Below, in pieces: positions 46,310-55,498 of a stretch of 64,000 nucleotides of DNA (positions within the stretch are counted from its first letter, which is position 1; each line of letters starts with the position of its first letter). This stretch comes from Pedobacter sp. FW305-3-2-15-E-R2A2 (lineage in GTDB: Bacteria; Bacteroidota; Bacteroidia; Sphingobacteriales; Sphingobacteriaceae). The stretch lies in NCBI RefSeq assembly GCF_038446955.1, contig NZ_CP151803.1, positions 4,960,001 through 5,024,000 on the forward strand. The letters run 5' to 3'. Position numbers and translations under genes: made by a program. A model generated the notes under the pieces. It ran no database searches, had not been told where the DNA came from, and saw only the letters and a list, made by a program, of their open reading frames with translations.

Positions 46310-47293
46310 ATGAAAAAAGTTTTTTTATTATTCCTGTTTCTCAGCATTCATCAGGGACTTATCGCCCAACAGGATAGCCAGTTTACACAATACATCTTCA
46401 ATGGGCTTCATATCAATCCTGCCTATGCCGGCACAAAGGGTGATTACTATATTCAATCTTCCTACCGTTCGCAATGGCAAGGTGTTACCGGAGCTCCAAA
46501 ATCATTTTCCATTGCAGCTGATGGCTCCTTTTATGATGGCAATGTAGGCCTTGGGTTAATCATTGCCAACGATCAGATCGGCGCGCAAAACAGCCTCACC
46601 GCCTTTGCCAATTACGCATACCACCTCCGGTTAAATGAGGAAGGAAGCTCAGCACTTTCCTTTGGACTCGCAGCAGGAATGATGCAGATGGGCATTAACG
46701 GAAGCAAACTCATCGAGATCAGCCCCGGAGATGGAGCGATAACCCCTTATATGTCGCAAACACATACTTACCCCGATGCCCGTTTTGGCATTTATTACTC
46801 CGGAACGAAATATTTTGCAGGCATTTCTGCCACCAACCTCGTTGCAAGATATATGTCTGGCAAACAAAACGATAATTTTCTGGTTCCTATACCTAAACCT
46901 CATTTTTACCTGACCGCCGGAGCTTTATTCCCACTGAGTGATGAAATACACATTAAACCAAGCATTTTGGTTAAAGATGATTTCAAAGGGCCTGCTTCTA
47001 TTGATTTCAATGCCTTCTTTTTAATCAAAGAACGCGTATGGATCGGTGGTTTTTACAGAGGCAGTTATCACCTGCACAACAATAATTTGCAGATGAATCT
47101 TCCGACCAATAATTCTGTCGGCCTGATCACTGAGGTCTTTGCGACACCAGATTTAAGAATTGGCTATTCCTATGACTATTCCCTGGGCAAACTTCAGGGC
47201 TATGGAAGTGGAAGCCATGAGATTTCCGCTGGATTATACCTCAATAAAAAGGATTACAAAAAAACAAGAGCAACCAGGTGTTACGTTTTTTAA
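46310..47293 (+). CDS. PorP/SprF family type IX secretion system outer-membrane protein
   Basis: 327 aa with a signal peptide (MKKVFLLFLFLSIHQGLIAQ). QDSQFTQYIFNGLHINPAYAGTKG is the PorP/SprF signature, followed by repeated amphipathic strands of a beta barrel, ending FATPDLRIGYSYDYSLGKLQGYGSGSHEISAGLYL. Proteins of this family work with type-B CTD cargo to deliver or anchor it at the surface. It is the last gene of the cassette that begins at 42692; a hairpin follows. Confidence 0.92.
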   Translation: MKKVFLLFLFLSIHQGLIAQQDSQFTQYIFNGLHINPAYAGTKGDYYIQSSYRSQWQGVTGAPKSFSIAADGSFYDGNVGLGLIIANDQIGAQNSLTAFANYAYHLRLNEEGSSALSFGLAAGMMQMGINGSKLIEISPGDGAITPYMSQTHTYPDARFGIYYSGTKYFAGISATNLVARYMSGKQNDNFLVPIPKPHFYLTAGALFPLSDEIHIKPSILVKDDFKGPASIDFNAFFLIKERVWIGGFYRGSYHLHNNNLQMNLPTNNSVGLITEVFATPDLRIGYSYDYSLGKLQGYGSGSHEISAGLYLNKKDYKKTRATRCYVF

Positions 47294-47303
47294 CACCATA
47301 AAA

Positions 47304-47327
47304 AATCCGGCTACAAAGCGCCGGATT
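47304..47327. terminator. Shared terminator between convergent porP/sprF and susD genes
   Basis: AATCCGGC (47304-47311) pairs with GCCGGATT (47320-47327) around an eight-base loop. On the minus strand it is followed by a T-run, so it is best for the susD transcript; on the plus strand the tail is CTATATT. Confidence 0.68.
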
Positions 47328-47363
47328 CTATATTCATCTATTTAAAGCGGGTATTCTGTCTAT

Positions 47364-48788
47364 TTAAAAGCCGGTATTCTGACTCAGGTTTGGGTTCAAT
47401 GTTCTTTCTGTTTCCGGAACCGGCATCAGCAGGTATTTATCATCCAGAACGATGTTGTGCAATTTCAGCTGCTGCTGTTTCATTCTGCCCAGCCTTAGCA
47501 AATCATATCTCCTTTGTCCTTCGGCTGCAAATTCCCAACCTCTTTCTTCTACAAGGGCGGTTACAAATTCGTCTTTACCTGGAGTAGTTACCATGCTCAA
47601 AGGCAATAATCCGGCCCGGTTTCTAACCGCATTGATGCCATTAAATTTATTAGGATCAGCGCTGTTGATCTGGTTCATCGCTTCAGACTGCATCAGTAAA
47701 ACATCTGCATAACGCAGAATCACCCAATTGTTTCTCGCACTGTTCCCCTGTCTGGAAGGATCAGTGAATTTCAGGTAATAAAAGTTCGCGGTATTGGGCA
47801 CCACTCCTATTGTTGCTGCTTTCCTAAGGTCTGTTGAGGAATAAGATAAAGCAAAAGCATTTTCTACATAAAATGCTTCATTCCCATCAAAAGGTGCAAC
47901 AGCTTTTGGCAAATGCATCCTCGGTGTAATCGTTCCAACGTTTGGTGCCAGACCAAACTGAACCGTAAAGATCTCCTCTTTATTGGCGGCTTTTTTATCC
48001 GGATTAAACACCTCTGCAAAAGGCAATAAAGTGTAAACTCCGGGACTCAGCGCTATGACCTTGTTGCAGGCGGCAAGTGCATCCTGATAATCCGTAGCAA
48101 TTGCCGCAGCGCCAGATGCTCTTGTTAAATAGACTTTTGCCAGTAAAGCGCTTGCTGCTCCGCTGGAAACCCTTCCCTTTAAAGCCGCGGGAATTTTATC
48201 TTCGGTCACACAGTTTGCTTCGGCAAACTTCAAGTCCAGCACAATCTGCTCATAGACCGCTTTAAGAGGACTTCTGGAAGGTCTTAAATCATCCGTTCCT
48301 TCGGTTGCTTTCAGCAAGAGAGGCACTTCTCCAAAGCTCCTTACCAAATCAAAATAAGCCAGGGCACGCAGGAATCTGGCATTGCCAAGGAGGTTATTTT
48401 TCGCCCCCTCAGCGATTGGTCCTCCTGCTACATTCCCGATCATATCGTTTGCCCGGTTGATCAGTACATAAGAATTGTTCCACCAGTTGCTGATTTCCCC
48501 ATTGGTAGAAGTATAGGTCTGACTGTACAGTTCCGGCCGGTTGGTTTGTGGCAAACCTACTTTCATCTGATCTCCCGTCAGGTCGTTTACGACCCAGACT
48601 GTCCGACCATAGTATTGTTGTAACTGCATAATGCTGATCACTCCATTCAATGCCGCATTGGCATCAGCTTCTGTCTTATAAAACTTATCCTTGGAAATAA
48701 AATCGTAAGGATCTTCCTGGAGAAATTTCTTACAGGATACTGTCGTCATCAATACCATGACCGCCAATAATATCATTATCTTTTTCAT
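47364..48788 (-). CDS. SusD/RagB-family lipoprotein (second locus)
   Basis: 474 aa with a lipoprotein signal (MKKIMILLAVMVLMTTVSC, Cys19). SusD motifs: NARFLRALAYFDLVRSFGEVPLL in the TPR region, ILRYADVLLMQSEAMNQ and, near the C terminus, ALVEERGWEFAAEGQRRYDLLRLG. It ends LNPNLSQNTGF. It binds a surface substrate for the SusC transporter encoded 24 bp upstream. No glycosidase, peptidase or regulator lies beside this pair, so the substrate cannot be inferred. Confidence 0.94.
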   Translation of the reverse strand: MKKIMILLAVMVLMTTVSCKKFLQEDPYDFISKDKFYKTEADANAALNGVISIMQLQQYYGRTVWVVNDLTGDQMKVGLPQTNRPELYSQTYTSTNGEISNWWNNSYVLINRANDMIGNVAGGPIAEGAKNNLLGNARFLRALAYFDLVRSFGEVPLLLKATEGTDDLRPSRSPLKAVYEQIVLDLKFAEANCVTEDKIPAALKGRVSSGAASALLAKVYLTRASGAAAIATDYQDALAACNKVIALSPGVYTLLPFAEVFNPDKKAANKEEIFTVQFGLAPNVGTITPRMHLPKAVAPFDGNEAFYVENAFALSYSSTDLRKAATIGVVPNTANFYYLKFTDPSRQGNSARNNWVILRYADVLLMQSEAMNQINSADPNKFNGINAVRNRAGLLPLSMVTTPGKDEFVTALVEERGWEFAAEGQRRYDLLRLGRMKQQQLKLHNIVLDDKYLLMPVPETERTLNPNLSQNTGF

Positions 48789-48812
48789 CGTCTTTTTTTC
48801 TTAAATGATCAA

Positions 48813-51800
48813 TTAAAAACCAAATCTTACCCCTGCAGTATAGGTTCTTACCGTTGGGTAGGCATTATAATCTGTATTCAGGCTCAGGCCGTTGCTCAAT
48901 GCAAAGGAGTTGACCTCCGGATCATATCCACTGTATTTGGTAATCGTCAGCAAATTGGTCCCGGTTGCATACACATTAATAGATTTGATCGTTTTTCCCG
49001 TTACTTTTCCAATAGGAATGTTGTAAGACAGCGAAACGGTTTTCAGGCGAAGGAAACTCCCATTCTCTACCACATCACTTGTGATCCCTGTTCTTCTGCG
49101 TAACGTGCTATTTGCTTTTGGAATCGTATTGCTCGTATTCGGGCCAGTCCAGCGATTGTTTACACTCGCCAGTTTATTGGTCGTAAAATCACCGGATTCC
49201 ATTTCATACCTGTTTAAATTGAGGACTTCCGTTCCCTGAACACCTTGAATAAAAACATTCAGGTTTAGCCTTCCGTAAGTAAAGTTGTTGGTGATTCCAT
49301 AGATAAAATCAGGTTGCGCATGACCAATAATCTCCCGGTCTTTGGCATCGATCACCTTGTCGTTGGTCAGGTCTGCATATTTCGGATCACCCGGAAGCAC
49401 TCCTTTAATTCCACTGGCATCGATTTCCGCCTGTGTTTGCCAGATTCCTAAAAAGCGATAACCATAAAATGAACCGATAGACTCCCCTACTCTCAAGACG
49501 TTTGTTCCTCCTGTTCCGGAAGGGAAAAGACTGGAACTGGCATCACCTACGAAACGTTCCTTTTCTCCTGCGAGGTCGGTCACTTTATTTCGATTCATAG
49601 AGAAATTCAGGTTTGTGCTCCACTGGAAGGTTTTTCCATTGATATTTTCGGTGTTCAGGGCGATTTCAAAACCCTTATTATCTACTCCTCCGGCATTGAG
49701 CAGAATACTTCCGAAACCGGTACTACGCGGCACAGAAACATTCAACAAAAGGTCTTTGGTGTGTTTACTATAATAATCTGCAGTTAAGGTGATTCTGTTT
49801 TTAAAAAGTGCCACATCTACTCCGATATCGAAGGAAGAAGTGGATTCCCAGGCCAGGTTTGGATTTGGGATATTATTTGGAGATACGCCAACTACCCGAC
49901 CGTTTCCTAAGGTTGCCCCGTTGTTGAGGTAACGCGCCATTGATTGATAAGGATCAATTTCCTGATTTCCGGAAACACCCAAACTTGCACGAAGCTTTAA
50001 GTCGCTGATGAATGTTAAGGACTTCATAAAGTCTTCTTCGATGACACGCCAGGCAACCGCTCCTGAAGGGAAATATCCCCATTTGTTATTGACTCCGAAC
50101 TTCGAAGAACCATCTGCACGCATGGTAAAGGTGAACAGGTATTTGTCCATCAGCCTGTAATTTGCACGTCCAAAAAAGGAAGCCAGCGAATTCTTCACTC
50201 TTCCTGAACCGGGAACCAGGACATTGGAACCAATTCCGATGTTATCAGGGCCGAGCACATTGGTAAAGAAATTGGTACTGGCTGCAAAGAAATCACTCGT
50301 ATTAAATTCCTGCATACTGAAACCACCAACGATATTCAGTGCATGGTTTTTATTGATCTGTTTATCATAGGTCAGGGTATTTTCATTTACCCATCCCAGG
50401 TTATCCGAATACTCCTTTCTGGCAGATCCGAGGGTATTGCTCCCCAGAAACAAATCTGAAGGCACAAAAAGATTTCTCGTTTCGATGTTAAAATCTGTCC
50501 CCAGGCTGGTCTTAAATTTCAAGCCTTTAACGATTTCATACTCCCCATAAAAGTTGACCAGGCCACGCATATTTTTGTATTGGTTCTTTGATTTTTCTGC
50601 ATAGGCCACAGGATTACCTAAAGCAAAAGCATAACCCGTAGGACCGTTCTGATACGTATAATCACCATTGGTAAAAACAGGCATGGCAGGATTTATCCTT
50701 AAGGCATCCAGCAATACGCCACCCCCTGAACCACCACTGGTATTCACCAATGCCCGTTTATCAATCGCTCCGGTCAGCTGGGAAGTAAAACCGAAGTTCA
50801 ACTGCTCTCCTACTTTTTTGTCCAGGTTAAATCTTACTGAGGCCTTTTTATAGCCCGAATTGAGAATAATCCCCTGCTGATCAAAATAGTTCATGCTCAG
50901 GTTATATTTCGTTTCCGCTGTTCCTCCGATAAAATTCAATTGGTAATTACTGATTGGAGCAGTTCTGAACAGCTCATCCTGCCAATCTGTTCCCACCCCC
51001 AATGCTGCAATCTGTGCATCAGTATAAGGTAGCGCCCTGGCCGAACCCGGCGTTTCGGTATTGGTGAGTCGCTGGGTATCATTGAGGTAGTTTGCAAACT
51101 CCGTTGCATTCATCATTTTATAAGGGTTGCGGACCTTTTGCAGACCATAATAGGCTTCAAAATTAATGGCCGATTGCCCTGCAGCCCCTTTTTTGGTGGT
51201 TACGATGACCACTCCATTTGCACCCCTGCTTCCATAAATTGCAATGGAAGAAGCATCTTTCAGGATGTCTATCGACTGAATGTCGTTGGGATTGAGTGAA
51301 CTTAAATTTCCCGCTCCCGGAAAACCATCAATGACAAACAGCGGTTCATTACTGGAATTGATGGAGTTGGTTCCACGGATTCTTAAACTTACTGTTCCTC
51401 CGGGTTGCGACTGTGTCTGGCTCACCTGTACTCCGGCCGCACGTCCCTGAATGATCTGATCGAGACGCGCAATCGGCACGTTCTCTACACTTTTGGCGGA
51501 AATGGAGGAAACGGCACCCGTCAGGTCTTTCTTACGTTGTGTGCCATAACCAACGACTACGACTTCCTCTAATCTCGCATTTTCTTCTTCGAGTATCACA
51601 TTTAGGGGGCCGGTGACCAGCTTAATTTCCTGAGTTACAAAGCCGATACTACTGAACACGAGGAGGTCGCCAGGTTTAGCGACGATAGAAAATTTACCAT
51701 CAGAATTGGTAGAAGTGGCTGCTCCTGAGTTTTTAACCCTCAGGGAAACACCCGGCAAAGGGCTGTTTAATTTATCTTTCACAACACCGGTAATTGGGGT

Positions 51801-51869
51801 TGTTTGTGCAAATACGAACGTACTGCAACAATAAAATAGCGCAATAAGAAGGGAGATTCTTTTCATCAT
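48813..51869 (-). CDS. SusC/RagA-family TonB-linked outer-membrane transporter (second locus)
   Basis: 1018 aa; two ATG codons at the start (51869 and 51866). Signal peptide MMKRISLLIALFYCCSTFVFAQ, carboxypeptidase-regulatory-like domain (ITGVVKDKLNSPLPGVSLRVK), then LEEVVVVGYGTQRKKDLTGAVSSIS and GVVIVTTKKGA of the plug, and a barrel ending YPTVRTYTAGVRFGF. The 5' region contains a small hairpin, GCTTCTCAGAGAGAAGC (51893-51909). The gene is divergent from the polyketide operon across 245 bp. There is no signalling extension. Confidence 0.95.
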   Translation of the reverse strand: MMKRISLLIALFYCCSTFVFAQTTPITGVVKDKLNSPLPGVSLRVKNSGAATSTNSDGKFSIVAKPGDLLVFSSIGFVTQEIKLVTGPLNVILEEENARLEEVVVVGYGTQRKKDLTGAVSSISAKSVENVPIARLDQIIQGRAAGVQVSQTQSQPGGTVSLRIRGTNSINSSNEPLFVIDGFPGAGNLSSLNPNDIQSIDILKDASSIAIYGSRGANGVVIVTTKKGAAGQSAINFEAYYGLQKVRNPYKMMNATEFANYLNDTQRLTNTETPGSARALPYTDAQIAALGVGTDWQDELFRTAPISNYQLNFIGGTAETKYNLSMNYFDQQGIILNSGYKKASVRFNLDKKVGEQLNFGFTSQLTGAIDKRALVNTSGGSGGGVLLDALRINPAMPVFTNGDYTYQNGPTGYAFALGNPVAYAEKSKNQYKNMRGLVNFYGEYEIVKGLKFKTSLGTDFNIETRNLFVPSDLFLGSNTLGSARKEYSDNLGWVNENTLTYDKQINKNHALNIVGGFSMQEFNTSDFFAASTNFFTNVLGPDNIGIGSNVLVPGSGRVKNSLASFFGRANYRLMDKYLFTFTMRADGSSKFGVNNKWGYFPSGAVAWRVIEEDFMKSLTFISDLKLRASLGVSGNQEIDPYQSMARYLNNGATLGNGRVVGVSPNNIPNPNLAWESTSSFDIGVDVALFKNRITLTADYYSKHTKDLLLNVSVPRSTGFGSILLNAGGVDNKGFEIALNTENINGKTFQWSTNLNFSMNRNKVTDLAGEKERFVGDASSSLFPSGTGGTNVLRVGESIGSFYGYRFLGIWQTQAEIDASGIKGVLPGDPKYADLTNDKVIDAKDREIIGHAQPDFIYGITNNFTYGRLNLNVFIQGVQGTEVLNLNRYEMESGDFTTNKLASVNNRWTGPNTSNTIPKANSTLRRRTGITSDVVENGSFLRLKTVSLSYNIPIGKVTGKTIKSINVYATGTNLLTITKYSGYDPEVNSFALSNGLSLNTDYNAYPTVRTYTAGVRFGF

Positions 51870-51958
51870 ATGATATTTGGTTTAGTTAATTAGCTTCTCA
51901 GAGAGAAGCGGTTAGGGGTATAACCGGAAACATTAAGCAGATGAGCTTAAAAAAGGCA

Positions 51959-52012
51959 GGGGTTCATTGATTAAATATTCGGTCGTGCCTAAAGTAGACA
52001 ACAATGAACCCC
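51959..52012. repeat. Separated perfect inverted repeat between susC and the polyketide operon
   Basis: GGGGTTCATTG (51959-51969) and its exact complement CAATGAACCCC (52002-52012) are 32 bp apart. They lie about 90 bp upstream of the minus-strand susC start and about 100 bp upstream of the plus-strand oxidoreductase start. They could be two half-sites for a regulator of divergent promoters or a hairpin in a leader RNA. Confidence 0.6.
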
Positions 52013-52114
52013 GGAAGGGGTGAAATTCTTAAAGTAATGGGATGAAAATTATAAAACAGGTTAAAGAACAATTGATTTGCTATCTTGTTATTAGGAAAAC
52101 GCTTATCTACGGTT

Positions 52115-53245
52115 ATGGAAACCAAAATGGACATACTGATCGCAGGGGGAGGATTAGCCGGCTTAACCGCAGCAATTCATCTTTTAAAATCAGGATTCCC
52201 CGTTACAGTTATAGAAAAGAATACCTATCCTCAGCATAAAGTATGTGGTGAATACATTTCGAATGAGGTCCTCCCTTATTTGGAATGGCTGGGCCTGGAC
52301 ATTCCTGCTGCCGGCCCCTGCAGGATTCAAAACTTCCAGATTTCTACAGTTGAAGGCAACTGCCTGAATGCTGTACTTCCATTGGGCGGCTTTGGCATGA
52401 GCAGATATCTTCTGGATGCGCTTCTTTACGAACATGCAATCGGCCTTGGTGGTCAGTTTATTCATGAAACCATTACCGACATCAGTTTTAATACCGATGA
52501 GTTCCAGGTAAGTCTGGGAAATAAACAAGTCATTTCTGCAAGGATTGTGATAGGTGCCTATGGAAAGAGAGATGCCCTTGATCAGAAACTATCGCGCGAC
52601 TTTATTCAAAAGAAATCACCATGGCTGGCAGTAAAGGCACATTATGAAGGGCCTTTTCCAGATGACCTCGTTGCCCTCCATAATTTTGATGGCGGATATT
52701 GTGGTGTTTCTAAAGTCGAAGAAAACCGGATCAACATCTGTTACCTGGTAGACTATGCTTCTTTTAAACGCTACAAAAGTATTCCCGAACATAGAATGCA
52801 GGTCTTGTACAAGAATGAGCATTTAAGAAAGATCTTTGACAACTCCAGGATGCTGTTCGATCAGTCGCTGGTGATCAGTCAGATTTCTTTCGACCCTAAA
52901 AATGCAGTATCACAACATGTATTAATGATTGGAGATACTGCCGGATTGATTCATCCGCTTTGTGGAAACGGGATGGCCATGGCGATCCATAGCGCCAAAC
53001 TTTGTGCAGAATCAGTGATTTCTTACCTCGAAGGAAAGACCAGTACCCGTAAAAAAATGGAGACACAGTATGAGACCTTATGGAAAAGGCATTTTAATAA
53101 AAGACTGAGGACCGGAAAAATAATCTCCCGAATTCTGAGAAAGAAGCAACTCTCTGCCAGATTACTACGTATATTAATAAAATTCCCTGCGCTATTACAG
53201 GCACTGATCAGGCAAACCCATGGAAAACCTATAATGGCTAAATGA
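52115..53245 (+). CDS. FAD-dependent oxidoreductase (geranylgeranyl-reductase/UbiH-like)
   Basis: 376 aa from the ATG at 52115. ILIAGGGLAGLTAAIHLLKSGFPVTVIEKN is the N-terminal FAD-binding Rossmann motif (GGGLAG at 11-16). HKVCGEYISNEVLPYLEWLG is typical of the geranylgeranyl-reductase-like group. HVLMIGDTAGLIHPLCGNGMAMAIHSA (about 270) is the second FAD motif. Such enzymes hydroxylate or reduce lipid-like and aromatic substrates. It is the first gene of the type III polyketide operon and overlaps the methyltransferase gene by 4 bp (ATGA). By analogy with SrsC in Streptomyces griseus phenolic-lipid synthesis it may hydroxylate the polyketide product; this is inferred. Confidence 0.85.
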   Translation: METKMDILIAGGGLAGLTAAIHLLKSGFPVTVIEKNTYPQHKVCGEYISNEVLPYLEWLGLDIPAAGPCRIQNFQISTVEGNCLNAVLPLGGFGMSRYLLDALLYEHAIGLGGQFIHETITDISFNTDEFQVSLGNKQVISARIVIGAYGKRDALDQKLSRDFIQKKSPWLAVKAHYEGPFPDDLVALHNFDGGYCGVSKVEENRINICYLVDYASFKRYKSIPEHRMQVLYKNEHLRKIFDNSRMLFDQSLVISQISFDPKNAVSQHVLMIGDTAGLIHPLCGNGMAMAIHSAKLCAESVISYLEGKTSTRKKMETQYETLWKRHFNKRLRTGKIISRILRKKQLSARLLRILIKFPALLQALIRQTHGKPIMAK

Positions 53246-53976
53246 TGGTAAATACCTCCCAAAGAAGTGAAGCCCCGGAAATCATGGATGATTTTTCCAT
53301 GGAAGGAGAAATATTGAGGGATGCGCTGGATAAAATCGCAGGAATTAACAGGTTGCTTGGCGGGAATAAGGTGACCCTGGAAGGAGTGCAACAATTGCTG
53401 CTGCTTCGCAAAGACCGGAAACAGGAACAGGGTCGCGAACAGGAAATCAGCATTCTCGATGTAGGTTGTGGAAATGGAGATATGCTAAGGACCCTTGCTG
53501 ATTTTGCGAAGGAAAAACAATTGAAATTCCGGCTGACTGGTATAGACGCCAATTCCTTTACCATTGGCCATGCCCGGCAATTGTCTGCCGGTTATGAGCA
53601 GCTGGATTTCCGCTGTGCTGACATCTTTGAAGAAATCCACTCAGAAAACAATTACGACCTCATTCTATGCACCCTCACCCTGCATCATTTTAAAGATGAG
53701 GAAATTTTAACATTGCTCAAAGGCTTTAAGCAACGGTCCAGATTAGGTATTGTGATCAATGATTTGCAGCGCAGTGCCCTTCCCTATTACCTGTTTATCG
53801 CCTTATGTTTTGTGTTCAGGCTCAACAGCATGTCTAAACAGGACGGCTTAGTTTCAATTTTAAGGGGATTTAAAAAGGCTGACCTCCTGCGCTACTCCAA
53901 TCAATTAAATTTTACAAACACCAGCATCCGATGGAAATGGGCCTTCCGCTACCAATGGATAATTCCTTCAATATGA
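53242..53976 (+). CDS. SAM-dependent class I methyltransferase
   Basis: 244 aa. SAM motif I is ISILDVGCGNGDMLRTL (about 70-86), with GIDANSFTIGHAR as motif II and YDLILCTLTLHHFKDEE as the later motif. An N-terminal helical region (residues 1-65) and a C-terminal hydrophobic stretch (SALPYYLFIALCFVFRL) suggest contact with a lipophilic substrate. Overlaps at both ends (ATGA with the oxidoreductase gene before and the polyketide synthase gene after) show translational coupling. A role in O- or C-methylation of the polyketide is likely. Confidence 0.87.
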   Translation: MMVNTSQRSEAPEIMDDFSMEGEILRDALDKIAGINRLLGGNKVTLEGVQQLLLLRKDRKQEQGREQEISILDVGCGNGDMLRTLADFAKEKQLKFRLTGIDANSFTIGHARQLSAGYEQLDFRCADIFEEIHSENNYDLILCTLTLHHFKDEEILTLLKGFKQRSRLGIVINDLQRSALPYYLFIALCFVFRLNSMSKQDGLVSILRGFKKADLLRYSNQLNFTNTSIRWKWAFRYQWIIPSI

Positions 53977-55025
53977 GTGTAAAAATCAAAACAGTAGCGA
54001 AGTCCTTGCCCGGACATTCCAGAACGACCGCCGAGATCCTGCCTTTTTTAGATGCCTGGTTGTCCGGACAGGAAGATCGGTTTATCCGAAAAGTAAAGAA
54101 GATCTTCGAAAATGCAATGGTAGACCGAAGGTACTCGATCATGTCGCCGGAAGAAGTTTTCAGTCAGCTCTCTTTTGAAGAAAGAAACGACATTTACATC
54201 CGCGAAAGCATCCGGCTTGGTACGGCCAGTTTAAAGCTCGCTTTAGAACAGGCATCCTGGAAAGGAGAAGATTTAGATTACATCATTACCGTAAGTTGTA
54301 CCGGTATGATGATTCCCTCAATGGATGCTTATATCATCAATAACCTGAAGCTCAGACAAGACATTGTGCGTTTGCCAGTTACGGAAATGGGCTGTGCGGC
54401 AGGCATCTCCGGAATCATTTATGCCAAGAACTTCCTCCAGGCAAATCCCGGAAAACGTGCCGCAGTGATCGCCGTAGAGTCTCCTACCGCAACTTTTCAG
54501 CTGCATGATTTTTCAATGGCCAATATCGTGAGTGCTGCCATCTTTGGAGATGGAGCCGCCTGTGTGTTGTTATCTTCTGATGAAAGTGAGGAAGGGCCTG
54601 AAATCATAGGAGAAGAGATGTATCATTTCTACGATACGGAGCAACTGATGGGTTTTCAAATGAAAAACACAGGTTTAACCATGGTGCTGGATGTTGCTGT
54701 CCCGGAACAAATTGAGCTGCATTTCCCCCAGATCATCCATCCTTTTCTGGCAAAACACGGATGGAGCATCTCAGAGATCGATCATTTGATATTCCATCCG
54801 GGAGGCAAAAAAATCATACAGGTGGTGGAAGAATTATTTAGTAAAGCCGGGAAAAACATTGATGACACTAAAGAAGTATTGAGGCAATACGGCAATATGT
54901 CGAGCGCCACAGTCCTCTATGTATTGGCCCGTTTCCTCGATACCCCTCAAAAAAAAGGAGATCTTGGCCTGATGCTCAGTTTCGGACCTGGTTTTTCTGC
55001 ACAGAGAATATTATTAAAGTGGTAA
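53973..55025 (+). CDS. Type III polyketide synthase (chalcone/stilbene-synthase superfamily)
   Basis: 350 aa from the ATG at 53973, chosen because it overlaps the methyltransferase stop as ATGA; an upstream in-frame ATG adds 14 residues. The catalytic triad is complete: Cys141 in TEMGCAAGISG, His275 in IFHPGGKK, Asn308 in YGNMSSATV. FGDGAACVLL and the C-terminal SFGPGFSAQRILL are family signatures. The enzyme extends an acyl starter with malonyl-CoA and cyclises the chain. A dedicated ACP, ketosynthase and dehydratase lie directly downstream, which suggests a fatty-acyl starter made in-cluster and handed to this enzyme. The product class (alkylresorcinol, alkylpyrone or other) cannot be read from sequence. 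Confidence 0.93.
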   Translation: MSVKIKTVAKSLPGHSRTTAEILPFLDAWLSGQEDRFIRKVKKIFENAMVDRRYSIMSPEEVFSQLSFEERNDIYIRESIRLGTASLKLALEQASWKGEDLDYIITVSCTGMMIPSMDAYIINNLKLRQDIVRLPVTEMGCAAGISGIIYAKNFLQANPGKRAAVIAVESPTATFQLHDFSMANIVSAAIFGDGAACVLLSSDESEEGPEIIGEEMYHFYDTEQLMGFQMKNTGLTMVLDVAVPEQIELHFPQIIHPFLAKHGWSISEIDHLIFHPGGKKIIQVVEELFSKAGKNIDDTKEVLRQYGNMSSATVLYVLARFLDTPQKKGDLGLMLSFGPGFSAQRILLKW

Positions 55026-55051
55026 ATTAGCCGATTAATTATAGAAAAAAC

Positions 55052-55498
55052 ATGAATACAGCAGAAATACTAAGCCACTTACCTTATAGCAAACCCTTTT
55101 TATTTGTTGATGAGCTGCAGCACATTGACGAAAACGGTGTGACCGGATCCTATACTTTTTCTGAAGACCTGGACTTTTACAAAGGTCATTTTAAAGATCA
55201 TCCCGTAACACCAGGTGTAATTCTAACAGAAACAATGGCACAGATTGGCTTGGTTTGCCTCGGTATTTATTTAACAGCAACCGCAGCTGCAGGTGTTCCC
55301 GGACACGTCATGCTGACCTCTACCGCGATCGATTTCATGAAGCCTGTTTTCCCTGGAGAAAAGGTAACAGTCACTGCAGAGAAGGTTTATTTCCGTTTTA
55401 AAAAATTAAACTGCACCGTTCAGATGACCAATGCTGCTGGCGAAGTGGTTTGTAAAGGAACCATAGCAGGAATGGTGACCAATAAAATGAATGCCTAA
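55052..55498 (+). CDS. Hotdog-fold 3-hydroxyacyl-ACP dehydratase (FabZ/FabA-like)
   Basis: 148 aa. FYKGHFKDHPVTPGVILTETMAQIG is the FabZ-type active-site motif, with catalytic His46 and Glu60. The N terminus ILSHLPYSKPFLFVDEL is also typical. The second half, AIDFMKPVFPGEKVTVTAEKV, matches the family. It would dehydrate 3-hydroxyacyl chains on the neighbouring ACP. It begins 26 bp after the polyketide synthase gene and overlaps the ketosynthase gene by 8 bp. It is probably pathway-specific and not the housekeeping FabZ, as judged by context. Confidence 0.88.
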   Translation: MNTAEILSHLPYSKPFLFVDELQHIDENGVTGSYTFSEDLDFYKGHFKDHPVTPGVILTETMAQIGLVCLGIYLTATAAAGVPGHVMLTSTAIDFMKPVFPGEKVTVTAEKVYFRFKKLNCTVQMTNAAGEVVCKGTIAGMVTNKMNA

